A stretch of 39,024 nucleotides of DNA, from assembly GCA_051655155.1 (NCBI GenBank), contig JBOFZL010000016.1, forward strand, positions 1 through 39,024. Direction: 5' to 3'. The DNA comes from JBOFZL01 sp051655155 (GTDB lineage: Bacteria; Bacillota; Clostridia; Peptostreptococcales; Filifactoraceae). Below are positions 7,410 to 15,996 of the stretch, in pieces (the stretch's first letter is position 1; every line of letters begins with the position of its first letter). The notes under the pieces were generated by a model. The model had not been told where the DNA came from and made no database searches. It saw nothing but the letters and a program-made list of their open reading frames with translations. Position numbers and translations under genes: made by a program.

Positions 7410-8723
7410 TTAAACACACTCCTCTTCTATATTTGTTTCTCTATTTATTATTTTATCTACTGCACCAAATAATGCTCCTCCTACTATAGCAGGTATTATC
7501 CATGAAAACCCTAAATTTACCAATGGTAAAGAAGCAATTATAGGTTTGATTGCATCTACTCCTATTCCCACATTTACTAGAAATTCCATAAAACTTACTA
7601 TGAATGTTGCAAATACTGCCCCAGCAAATGGCGCTCTACTTTTTATAACTGTGCCTAAAGCTAGAGTCATAACTACCAATACTATAACTATTGGATAGAC
7701 TAATGAAAGAATAGGTACTGAAAACCCGATTATTTTTGAAACTCCTACACTTGCGATTGCTGCCGATATTATAACAGTTGATATTACTACAAGATTATAG
7801 GATAATTTCCCCTTGCTTATATCACTAAAGAAATCACCTGCTGCTGCGGTTAGCCCTACTGATGTTGTTAAACAAGCAAGTCCAACCGTTATCGCTAATG
7901 CATATTTACCTACTCCACCTAGAAGACCCTCTGTTATACTTATTATTAAGTCTGTTCTCTCTACTGAAGCATCATAAATACTTGATGTTCCTGCGCCAAC
8001 ATAAAGAAGTCCTAAATATACTACTGCAAGACCTACTGCTGCTATTATTCCAGCCTTAATCGTCATTGCTACTCTTTCTTTTTTATCCGTATACCCTTTG
8101 TCTTGTATTGATTTAATTACTATTCCTGCCAAAATTACAGCTCCAAGCGCATCCATTGTTTGATACCCTTCAACAAATCCTCTTGAGAATCTTGCTGAAT
8201 TTTCTACTGAAACAATGTCCCCAATTGGTGTTATAACACCTTTTACAATTATTCCAAGTAATACAATTAATAAAACCGGTGTCAAAACCTTACCTATTTT
8301 ATCTACTACACTAGCAGGTCTTATCACTAGATATAAAGTTATTGCAAAAAATATTGCTATAAATATTAAGTTATTAAATCCTGGTATTGTTGGTTTTATA
8401 GCTATTTCAAAAGTTGTTGCTGCAGTTCTTGGAATTGCAAATAATGGTCCTATTATTATCATTATTACAGTTCCTAAAACAGCTCCAAACTTTGGATGAA
8501 CCCTATCTGCCAAATCATTTACTGAAGTACCGGAAATTGCCACTGCAACTACAGCCATCAAAGTCAATCCTACACCTGTTATTACAAATCCACTCATTGC
8601 GGCTAACCAAGTATCTCCTGCAATAGTTCCCAAATATGGCGGGAAAATTAAATTTCCTGCTCCAAAAAACATAGCAAATAGAGCAAATCCTACTACAATT
8701 ACATCTTTAGTTTTATTTTTCAT
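7410..8723 (-). CDS. brnQ: Branched-chain amino acid carrier BrnQ
   Basis: This 437-residue, very hydrophobic protein of about 12 membrane segments belongs to the LIVCS family of Na+ or H+ coupled leucine/isoleucine/valine symporters. The N-terminal signature VVGFALFAMFFGAGNLIFPP is characteristic. It lies 24 bases after ldhA and 2 bases before the aminotransferase, within the operon. Its presence is the best clue that the pathway substrate is a branched-chain amino acid rather than an aromatic one. The intact BrnQ may also have made the broken YkvI-like transporter at the operon start dispensable. Confidence 0.92.
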   Translation of the reverse strand: MKNKTKDVIVVGFALFAMFFGAGNLIFPPYLGTIAGDTWLAAMSGFVITGVGLTLMAVVAVAISGTSVNDLADRVHPKFGAVLGTVIMIIIGPLFAIPRTAATTFEIAIKPTIPGFNNLIFIAIFFAITLYLVIRPASVVDKIGKVLTPVLLIVLLGIIVKGVITPIGDIVSVENSARFSRGFVEGYQTMDALGAVILAGIVIKSIQDKGYTDKKERVAMTIKAGIIAAVGLAVVYLGLLYVGAGTSSIYDASVERTDLIISITEGLLGGVGKYALAITVGLACLTTSVGLTAAAGDFFSDISKGKLSYNLVVISTVIISAAIASVGVSKIIGFSVPILSLVYPIVIVLVVMTLALGTVIKSRAPFAGAVFATFIVSFMEFLVNVGIGVDAIKPIIASLPLVNLGFSWIIPAIVGGALFGAVDKIINRETNIEEECV

Positions 8724-8747
8724 CGTGTAATACTCCTTCTTTAGATA

Positions 8748-9743
8748 TTAATTGACCCTGCAACTAGAGTCTCCTGTATTTATCACTTCAACAATATTTT
8801 CTAATGCCTTACTAACGATGTTTTCAATTGCTGTTTCTGTAAAAAATCCAACATGTGGAGTAATTACAACATTATCCATATGGAATAGTTTTTCAAGAGC
8901 CGACCCCTCTACCTGAGATTGAACAACCTCTTTATTTATAAATATGGATTCACCTTCAAGGGTATCTAAGCCTGCACCTGCAACTCTACCATCTTCCAAA
9001 GCATCAATCAAATCTTTAGTATTAATCACATCACCTCTACTTGTATTTATAATAAATGCAGTAGATTTCATAAGCGCTATTGTATCTTTATTTATCATAT
9101 ATTTAGTGCTTTCTAAAGAAGGTGTGTGGATACTGATTACATCTGCCGTTTTTAATAGTTCTTCTAAACTATCGCAGTAAGTTAAAAACTCTTCAGCCTC
9201 TCTATTTCTGTAAACATCATATCCGATTACCTTTGCACCAAATCCTTTAAATAGTTGCGCTGCTGTTATACCTATTTTACCTGTTCCTATTATACCTACA
9301 ACTTGACTTCTTATCTCCTTCCCCAATAAATTTTTTCTCCATCTGAAATCGTTGCAAACCATTTTATTATCTACTAGTTCACACTTTCTCAAAAGGTTTA
9401 GCGTGTGAGATACTGCCAATTCTGCAATGGCATTTGGTGAATAACGTGGTACATTAGTTACTATTATACCATTTTTTCTTGCTTCATCAAGATTAATCAT
9501 ATCTACTCCAGCAGTTCTTGAAGAAATAATTTTAACCCCATATTCTTTTAACTTCTCAAACATTTGTGGTTCCTTGATTTCTAACACTTGTTGAACCGAT
9601 ATTGCCTCATAGCCCTCAGCCTTATCTAGAGTAGCCATTGATAAATCTTCATTTATCATATTGGCCTCTAACCCAACCTCATCTAACATAGCCTTCACTA
9701 TATTTTCCTCATAGTCTCTAACACCATAAATCAGAGTTTTCAT
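8748..9743 (-). CDS. ldhA: D-2-hydroxyacid dehydrogenase ((R)-2-hydroxyisocaproate dehydrogenase type)
   Basis: This 331-residue NAD-dependent dehydrogenase reduces the 2-oxoacid to the (R)-2-hydroxyacid. The nucleotide-binding GTGKIG is at 153-158. Catalytic residues are Arg236 (NTSRGDVI), an acidic residue in LDTLEGE (about 263) and His297 (ITPHVGFFTETA). The N-terminal YGVRDYEE, the SRTAGVDMI segment and the CRVN terminus resemble C. difficile LdhA as I remember it. In C. difficile the gene precedes hadA; here it follows etfA, so the operon has been rearranged. Activity on phenylpyruvate as well as 2-oxoisocaproate cannot be excluded. Confidence 0.9.
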   Translation of the reverse strand: MKTLIYGVRDYEENIVKAMLDEVGLEANMINEDLSMATLDKAEGYEAISVQQVLEIKEPQMFEKLKEYGVKIISSRTAGVDMINLDEARKNGIIVTNVPRYSPNAIAELAVSHTLNLLRKCELVDNKMVCNDFRWRKNLLGKEIRSQVVGIIGTGKIGITAAQLFKGFGAKVIGYDVYRNREAEEFLTYCDSLEELLKTADVISIHTPSLESTKYMINKDTIALMKSTAFIINTSRGDVINTKDLIDALEDGRVAGAGLDTLEGESIFINKEVVQSQVEGSALEKLFHMDNVVITPHVGFFTETAIENIVSKALENIVEVINTGDSSCRVN

Positions 9744-9771
9744 CTTTTAACCTCCTCAATACATTTGTGCA

Positions 9772-10773
9772 TTACGCCTTTAAAGTTTCTATTAATTGTG
9801 GTATTACGTCATATAAGTCTCCAACTATTCCATAATCTGCAACTGAAAATATCGGTGCCATTGGATCTTTATTTATAGCAATTATTAAATCTGATGATTT
9901 CATACCTGCTAAATGCTGTATTGCTCCTGATATTCCACAAGCAATGTAGATATTAGGCTTAACTGTAACTCCTGTTTGTCCTACTTGTCTTAGATGGTCT
10001 GTCCATCCAGCATCTACTGCAGCTCTTGAAGAACCAACCACTCCACCTAATAAGTCCGCAAGTTCTTGCAAAAGTTTAAAACCTTCTGCAGACTTAAGTC
10101 CCAGACCTCCTGATACAATAAAGTTTGCATCTACTAAAGAAACTATTTCTTTATCACTTTTAACAACTTCAATTACCTCTGTTCTTATATCTTCTTTACT
10201 TAATTGAAAATTAAGTTTTACAACTTCACCATTGGCATTGATATTTTTCTTTGCTTTATCCATGACTCCTGGTCTTACTGTTGACATTTGAGGTCTATTC
10301 TCAGGGCAGATTATTGTAGCCATAATATTCCCACCAAAAGCTGGTCTAGTTTGCTTTAGTTTTCCATCTTCTTCATCAATTTCAAGCTTTGTACAGTCTG
10401 CTGTCAAACCTGTATCAAGCCTTGATGCTAATCTAGGAGCTAAATCTCTACCTATATGGGTAGCACCTATTAACACTATTTCCGGTTTGAATTCATTTAC
10501 AGCGTCAACTATAACCTTTGTATAAGCATCTGTAGTAAATTGACCTAATAATGGAGAATCAGCAACAAATACTTTTTCAGCCCCATAAGCTACTAGCTCC
10601 TTAGCCATTTTTTCTGTGCTTTCTCCAAGAAGAATTGCGTTAAGACTAACACCTCTAGCATCTGCCAGCTTTTTACCTTCACCTAAAAGTTCAACAACAA
10701 CAGGTTGAATTTCCCCTTGTCTTTGTTCTGCAAACACCCATACATTACTATATTTTGTAATATCCTGCTTCAT
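9772..10773 (-). CDS. etfA: Electron transfer flavoprotein alpha subunit
   Basis: This 333-residue EtfA carries an FAD in its C-terminal domain, seen in QVGQTGVTVKPNIYIACGIS followed by GAIQHLAGM, and has the conserved VSGGLGLKSAEGF segment. With EtfB it passes electrons to the acyl-CoA dehydrogenase encoded two genes upstream. In clostridial Stickland pathways the complex can couple NADH oxidation to both enoyl-CoA and ferredoxin reduction. It lies 24 bases after etfB. Bifurcation here is inferred from family and context, not shown by sequence. Confidence 0.95.
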   Translation of the reverse strand: MKQDITKYSNVWVFAEQRQGEIQPVVVELLGEGKKLADARGVSLNAILLGESTEKMAKELVAYGAEKVFVADSPLLGQFTTDAYTKVIVDAVNEFKPEIVLIGATHIGRDLAPRLASRLDTGLTADCTKLEIDEEDGKLKQTRPAFGGNIMATIICPENRPQMSTVRPGVMDKAKKNINANGEVVKLNFQLSKEDIRTEVIEVVKSDKEIVSLVDANFIVSGGLGLKSAEGFKLLQELADLLGGVVGSSRAAVDAGWTDHLRQVGQTGVTVKPNIYIACGISGAIQHLAGMKSSDLIIAINKDPMAPIFSVADYGIVGDLYDVIPQLIETLKA

Positions 10774-10797
10774 AAAATTTATCTCCTTCTCTCTTAA

Positions 10798-11583
10798 TTA
10801 TATCAAATGCTTCTGTTTTAATTGGCTTACCAACTGATCTACTACTTCTTTAGTAGTTCCTTCAAGAATCTTGCCAGCACCCTTAAGTTCTGGTGAGAAA
10901 GATCTAAAAACTCTTGTAGGTGATGCTTTAAGACCAACTTCTGCTGTTGTTATATCTAGGTCATTAATTGTAAGAAGTTTTATTTCTTTTTCGTAAGCTT
11001 CAAATATTTTATCTAAAGCCATATATCTTGGCTCATTAAGCTCTTTTACTGCTGTCAACAACACTGGAGCATTGACCTTTATTAACTCATATCCATCTTC
11101 CAACTGCCTCTTTACTGTAATTTCTTTCCCTTCAATAGAAAACTCTTCAACATAAGTCACTTGAGGTATTCCTAATTTTTCAGAAATCTGTGGCCCCACC
11201 TGCGCTGTGTCCCCATCAATTGCCTGTCTCCCTGCAAATACAATATCAAATTCACCTAGTGTTTTTATTGCAGCTGATATTGCATTGGATGTAGCCCATG
11301 TGTCTGATCCACCAAAAGCTCTATCACTTACAAGCACTGCATTATCTGCCCCCATAGCTAAGCATTCTCTTAACATAACATCTGCCTGTGGTGGTCCCAT
11401 TGATATTACAGTTATTTCTGCATCCTTATTGATATCTTTAATTTTTAACGCCTCTTCAAGCGCATTTGCATCATCTGGATTTAGTATACTTGGTACTCCA
11501 TCTCTAATAAGCGTACCTGTAGTTTTATCAATCTTTACCTCTGTTGTATCTGGAACTTGCTTAACGCAAACAATTATTTTCAT
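10798..11583 (-). CDS. etfB: Electron transfer flavoprotein beta subunit
   Basis: This is a 261-residue EtfB. It has the N-terminal CVKQVPDTTEVKID and the DGDTAQVGPQ loop at residues 123-132. As I recall, that loop is typical of the bacterial Bcd/Etf group, where this subunit binds a second FAD rather than AMP, so the pair may be electron-bifurcating. It sits 16 bases after acdB and 24 before etfA, with a strong AGGAGG site before the ATG. Confidence 0.95.
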   Translation of the reverse strand: MKIIVCVKQVPDTTEVKIDKTTGTLIRDGVPSILNPDDANALEEALKIKDINKDAEITVISMGPPQADVMLRECLAMGADNAVLVSDRAFGGSDTWATSNAISAAIKTLGEFDIVFAGRQAIDGDTAQVGPQISEKLGIPQVTYVEEFSIEGKEITVKRQLEDGYELIKVNAPVLLTAVKELNEPRYMALDKIFEAYEKEIKLLTINDLDITTAEVGLKASPTRVFRSFSPELKGAGKILEGTTKEVVDQLVSQLKQKHLI

Positions 11584-11599
11584 TATTATTTCCTCCTAA

Positions 11600-12733
11600 T
11601 TATTTTAAAAGACTATTAGCTATTACTATTTGTTGAACTTGAGAAGTACCCTCATATATTGACATTATTCTTGCATCTCTATATAGTCTTTCAATTGTGT
11701 AATCTTTTATAAATCCATATCCGCCATGTAGCTGTAAAGCCTTGTAAGCAACTTCATTTGCAACTTCTGCCGCATAGTATTTACACATAGCTGAATCTTT
11801 GGATATGTCCATACCTGCATCTTTTTTCTGCGCAGTTTGATAAATTAGTGCTCTAACTGCTTGCACCTTAGTTTCCATATCAGCCAACATGAACTGAGTA
11901 TTTTGTAATTTTGAAAGAGGTTTGCCAAACTGAACTCTTTCTTTAACATATTTTATTACTTCATCCATTGCACCTTGAGCTACCCCTAAAGCTTGAGTTG
12001 CAACTCCAATTCTTCCTGAATCTAAGGTATGCATAGCTATTTTAAATCCTTGCCCTTCTTTTCCCAATAATGCTGATTTAGGAACTTTTACATTTTCAAA
12101 AATAAGATCAGATGTTTCCGTTGCCCTTATTCCCATTTTATTTTCATGGGCACCTGTTGAAATGCCTTCTAAGTTCATATCCACAACAAAGGCTGAAGTT
12201 CCTTTAACCCCTTTTCCTCTTTCAGTAACTGCAATAACAATGGCAAAATCTGCAATTGGAGCATTTGTTATGAAAGTTTTTCTACCATTAAGTATATAAT
12301 ATTCTCCATCTAAAACTGCAGTTGTAGTTTGTGCTCCTGCGTCCGAACCTGCTCCTGGCTCTGTAAGCCCAAAACACCCAACCCATTCTCCACTTGCTAA
12401 TTTAGTAAGATATTTTTCTTTATGTTCTTCTGTTCCAAAATGAACTATTGGGCTAGATACCAGTGAAGCTGCTGCCGTTACAAAAGTTCCTGTTGAAGCA
12501 CATTTTTTACTGATTTCTTCCATTATTATCACATAAGACATATAATCTGCACCTGCTCCACCATACTGTTTAGGTACAACTGGTGTTGTATATTTATATT
12601 TTGAAAGCTTTTCTATAAGCTCTCTTGAAATTTTTTCTTCCTTTTCTCTCTCAGCTGCGTATGGTCCGACCTCAACCTCTGCAAATTTTCTTACTGCTTT
12701 TTGTAGTAATTCGTGTTCTTTTTTTAGTAACAT
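11600..12733 (-). CDS. acdB: Acyl-CoA dehydrogenase (2-enoyl-CoA reductase of the pathway)
   Basis: This 377-residue flavoenzyme of the acyl-CoA dehydrogenase family probably runs in the reductive direction, turning 2-isocaprenoyl-CoA into isocaproyl-CoA with EtfAB. Visible features are CFGLTEPGAGSDAG, the FAD-binding RVQFGKPLSKLQ region, LHGGYGFIKDY, and the catalytic base Glu361 in SIYEGTSQVQ. Gene order hadC-acdB-etfB-etfA matches the C. difficile had operon. A 115-base gap with a strong RNA hairpin separates it from hadC, the longest gap in the metabolic part of the operon. Confidence 0.92.
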   Translation of the reverse strand: MLLKKEHELLQKAVRKFAEVEVGPYAAEREKEEKISRELIEKLSKYKYTTPVVPKQYGGAGADYMSYVIIMEEISKKCASTGTFVTAAASLVSSPIVHFGTEEHKEKYLTKLASGEWVGCFGLTEPGAGSDAGAQTTTAVLDGEYYILNGRKTFITNAPIADFAIVIAVTERGKGVKGTSAFVVDMNLEGISTGAHENKMGIRATETSDLIFENVKVPKSALLGKEGQGFKIAMHTLDSGRIGVATQALGVAQGAMDEVIKYVKERVQFGKPLSKLQNTQFMLADMETKVQAVRALIYQTAQKKDAGMDISKDSAMCKYYAAEVANEVAYKALQLHGGYGFIKDYTIERLYRDARIMSIYEGTSQVQQIVIANSLLK

Positions 12734-12773
12734 GTTTTCCTCCTAAATTATATTTTTCATTCTTGTATATGAA

Positions 12774-12836
12774 CCACTTTCAGTTAAATCTTTATTTCTT
12801 TTCGTGTGTTATTATTCAAAATTCAACTAAAAGTGG
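12774..12836 (-). other. RNA hairpin between hadC and acdB
   Basis: In the minus-strand transcript CCACTTTTAGTT (12836-12825) pairs with AACTGAAAGTGG (12785-12774). This gives a 12-bp stem with one G-U pair around a 39-base A/T-rich loop. It starts 13 bases after the hadC stop. No T run follows, so it is not a standard terminator. A role in mRNA processing or differential stability is possible but inferred. Confidence 0.55.
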
Positions 12837-12848
12837 ATGCACATCACT

Positions 12849-13976
12849 TTAACCTAATATTTCTCCAAAAGTCTGAATTCTTGTTCTTACCTGCTCATTA
12901 TTTGCTGTTTGCTGGTCAATTTCTATATAGATATTCGGAATACCGGCTTCATCTATATCCTTTTTAATTATTGGATAATCATACTCCTCAGGATCACAAA
13001 ACTTCATCATAGCATAAATAATTCCATCAATCCCCTTTTCCTTAGCCTGCTCAACTATCATTTTCCCTCTATATTTTTTAGGGTCATACGCAAGAGAACA
13101 TCCCTCTATATTGCTCCACTGTCTAGCTAATCTTTCTAATGCTGAATCCCCTTTTGGTACATCAGTCATAAACTGTCTAGTTTCATGTGCCACATTATCA
13201 TAAGCTACTCTTATGTTATTTTCTTCTAAAATATCTAATATCTCTGGAGAATCCATTATTATCCCTGTAACTAACACTGATTTTCCCTTATATCGTTCCT
13301 CCGGCATACTTCTTAGCTCTTTATTTATTTCTTCCACTAAAATTAAATGCTCTGCTTTATCCATAAAAAATCCACTTTTAATAACTGCACTTCTCATCTT
13401 TGAGTCTATTGAGTTAAGGTGTGTAGCTACCAGTTCCACAAACTCTCTCATAGCCTTTCTGTGCAAATTATATAGATCTATAGCCTCATGAATCTTTTCT
13501 TCACTTATTTTACTTCCACTTATCTCTTCTAATTTTTTCTTCACAGACTCATATTCGCCTATAAGATATTCTACTCCGGCCTCAATTTTCCTATTTTGTG
13601 GATGAACAAAGGTTATAAAAGGTACATCCTTAATTCCAACCTTCCAGTTTTGCCCCATACAGATTAAAGTATCGCACATACCTGGAACTACCACTCCTGA
13701 AAGCTTATTATAAGTTCCTTTAAGCCCTAACTCCATGCAAGATTGCATTATCGAACAGGCAAATGCTGGAAAAAACTGTTTTGCCAAGTCTATCTCCACC
13801 TTAGCTCCCCATATTCCAAATGGCAACATATCACCTGCATATATTAGCTCTTCAGGAGTATAAACAGGAAAACATCCTATAACCTTCTTACCTTTTTTTT
13901 CAATATAATCTTCTAAGACTCTTTTAGGGTTATTAGCAACATTTTCAAGACTCTTTATAATCTCATACATAGCCAT
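12849..13976 (-). CDS. hadC: (R)-2-hydroxyacyl-CoA dehydratase beta subunit
   Basis: This 375-residue subunit belongs to the HgdB/FldC/HadC family of oxygen-sensitive iron-sulfur dehydratases. It pairs with HadB to remove water from (R)-2-hydroxyacyl-CoA by a ketyl-radical mechanism. Candidate cluster cysteines are Cys74 (AFACSIMQSC) and Cys106 (DTLICMGQ), plus the Cys in MKFCDPEEYD near residue 330. Its start overlaps the hadB stop by one base, so the two subunits should be made in equal amounts. The length matches the family. Confidence 0.93.
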   Translation of the reverse strand: MAMYEIIKSLENVANNPKRVLEDYIEKKGKKVIGCFPVYTPEELIYAGDMLPFGIWGAKVEIDLAKQFFPAFACSIMQSCMELGLKGTYNKLSGVVVPGMCDTLICMGQNWKVGIKDVPFITFVHPQNRKIEAGVEYLIGEYESVKKKLEEISGSKISEEKIHEAIDLYNLHRKAMREFVELVATHLNSIDSKMRSAVIKSGFFMDKAEHLILVEEINKELRSMPEERYKGKSVLVTGIIMDSPEILDILEENNIRVAYDNVAHETRQFMTDVPKGDSALERLARQWSNIEGCSLAYDPKKYRGKMIVEQAKEKGIDGIIYAMMKFCDPEEYDYPIIKKDIDEAGIPNIYIEIDQQTANNEQVRTRIQTFGEILG

Positions 13977-15193
13977 TATCTTTCACCTCTTTTTCTTTCT
14001 TCCATAACTTCAACCAAACCTTGTACTCTAGTTTCAAATTGAGCATCAGTAAAGTTACGGGGATCCGCCTGATCTCCATCAAAGCCTGCATAAGGAAGAC
14101 CTGTCTTTTCAAATATTTTTCTTTGCATCTCATATTGCATAAAACTCATAAGTTTACAACTTCTATTCATATGATATAATGCCCCGTCACAGTTGCCATC
14201 AATAAGAGAATTGACTCTATAATCTACCATTGTATCTAAATTAACATTGTTAAACATCATGCTGTAAGCTTCTGCCATTCCATCCAAGTCATTAACTTCA
14301 TACTGTAAAGCCCAAGCATGTGGATAAACACTTCCCGTCATATTTATGCCCATTTTTGCCAGAGTTTTCATCTTATAACCAATGTAAGGCCAACAAGGTA
14401 TCCCTTCCATCATTATTCTATATTTTTCCTCACCCCTAAATGTGGTTTTCCCTTCCTTAATGTTATTTTCTAATTCTTCTATCAACATAGTAAAGGCCTC
14501 TGTAGTTTCTTTCTTTCCTCTTGCACAAACAATAACAGCCATGTGTGAAAAAAGATCAAACCCATTCATCGGAGATGGAAAAGAACCTGAAGGTAAGCTC
14601 ATTGAGTACTTCCAAAGCTGACCATTTCTAGCGGAAATTCTCATTACATTCTCTAATTTTTTAGGATCAAACTTTTTACTAGAAATAACTTCCAATTGCT
14701 TAATAGCCTCTTCAAACTGACCTCTAATATACTTAATTCTATTTTCTGTCGCCATATTCTCATTGTTATATGCTGTATCTATCATAATCAAAGGAATATT
14801 ACGCTCTCTTGAAATATTTTCATACCACTTAATAACCTCGTTACAAATATTATTGCAACAACATAAAAAATCTGGCTCTGGCATTGGTAAAGCATCTGAA
14901 TGCCCTTTTATCAAAAGACCAAAATTTGTTCTAGCATAAGCACAAAGGTCTATGGAATATCCTTGCCCCTCTGCTAATTCACAAAGTTCTAAAGACTCTT
15001 TTTTTGCTGCAACTCCAGCTGCATGATTTTCCGGATAACATAAGTTTAGGTCAAAACACTCAGCTAACTCCTGTGGAAAAACTGAAGTTGACCATCCAAC
15101 CGGTCTACCTTCTTCCTTTGCCTTAAAAGCACTAGCATACTGCTCTGCCAAAAGGTCATTAATAAATGTTCTTGCATCCTTTCTTTCACTCAT
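13976..15193 (-). CDS. hadB: (R)-2-hydroxyacyl-CoA dehydratase alpha subunit
   Basis: This 405-residue subunit carries the active-site [4Fe-4S] cluster. Cys84 (DLCAYART), Cys117 (NNICNEV) and Cys346 (NRSCKLM) fall exactly where the cluster ligands of C. difficile HadB are reported, and Ser37 (GWSTS) is also present. The enzyme is therefore expected to be active. It is activated by the single-electron donor HadI, encoded 14 bases upstream. The substrate acyl group (isocaproyl, phenylpropionyl or indolepropionyl type) cannot be read from these motifs. Confidence 0.94.
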   Translation of the reverse strand: MSERKDARTFINDLLAEQYASAFKAKEEGRPVGWSTSVFPQELAECFDLNLCYPENHAAGVAAKKESLELCELAEGQGYSIDLCAYARTNFGLLIKGHSDALPMPEPDFLCCCNNICNEVIKWYENISRERNIPLIMIDTAYNNENMATENRIKYIRGQFEEAIKQLEVISSKKFDPKKLENVMRISARNGQLWKYSMSLPSGSFPSPMNGFDLFSHMAVIVCARGKKETTEAFTMLIEELENNIKEGKTTFRGEEKYRIMMEGIPCWPYIGYKMKTLAKMGINMTGSVYPHAWALQYEVNDLDGMAEAYSMMFNNVNLDTMVDYRVNSLIDGNCDGALYHMNRSCKLMSFMQYEMQRKIFEKTGLPYAGFDGDQADPRNFTDAQFETRVQGLVEVMEERKRGER

Positions 15194-15207
15194 AACTCTC
15201 TTCTCCT

Positions 15208-15987
15208 CTACATTTTTATAGCTTCATCATATGCATAAAGCGCCGCCCCAATAGCACCTGTTATTTGTGGTAATTCAGGGAGTATTATCTTCTTTCCTAT
15301 AGCTTTTTCCATAGCCCTTACGACTCCCATATTTTTTGCAACCCCTCCTACCATAGCAACTTCTTCGATTATACCTACTCGTTTTGCTAAACTTGACACT
15401 CTTTTTGCCACAGAGGTGTGTATTCCTGCTATTATATCTTCTACCTTAGCCTTAGCAGAAAGATGAGAAATAACTTCCGATTCAGCAAAAACAGTACAAG
15501 TGCTGCTAATAGAAACTTCATTCTCACTCATTGCAGACAAATCTCCTAACATATCAACCTTAGTTTCTAAGATTTTTGCCATAACATCTAAAAATCTTCC
15601 AGTACCTGCGGCACATTTGTCATTCATAACAAAGTTTAACAAACGTCCCTCTTTATCTAATTGCATAGCCTTTGCATCTTGTCCCCCTATATCGATTATA
15701 GTTCTTACATTAGGAAGGAGAAAATTAGTTCCCCTCGCATGACAACTTAGTTCACTGATTTGCTTTTCTGCATCCTCATAAGTCATTCTCCCATATCCTG
15801 TTACAACCATAAAACTAATATCTTCTCTAGTTAACCCTGATGCGCCAAACAATTCTGCCCTTACTCTATCTGGACCACTGGTTCCGGTACCTAAAGGAAA
15901 ACTGGCTGTTACTATTATCTCCTTGCCATCTTTAATTATGGCCCCTTTTGTAGCTGTTGAACCAATATCTAGCCCCATTGTATACAT
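15208..15987 (-). CDS. hadI: 2-hydroxyacyl-CoA dehydratase activator (ATP-dependent)
   Basis: This 259-residue ASKHA-fold ATPase dimer bridges one [4Fe-4S] cluster and injects a high-energy electron into HadBC. Each monomer contributes Cys125 (NDKCAAGTGRF) and Cys164 (SSTCTVFAESE). Nucleotide-binding segments are MGLDIGSTATKG, IDIGGQDAK and MVGGVAKN. The protein is very similar to C. difficile HadI as I remember it. It lies between hadA and hadB with gaps of 9 and 14 bases, the standard order for this pathway. Confidence 0.95.
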   Translation of the reverse strand: MYTMGLDIGSTATKGAIIKDGKEIIVTASFPLGTGTSGPDRVRAELFGASGLTREDISFMVVTGYGRMTYEDAEKQISELSCHARGTNFLLPNVRTIIDIGGQDAKAMQLDKEGRLLNFVMNDKCAAGTGRFLDVMAKILETKVDMLGDLSAMSENEVSISSTCTVFAESEVISHLSAKAKVEDIIAGIHTSVAKRVSSLAKRVGIIEEVAMVGGVAKNMGVVRAMEKAIGKKIILPELPQITGAIGAALYAYDEAIKM

Positions 15988-15996
15988 ATATCACCT

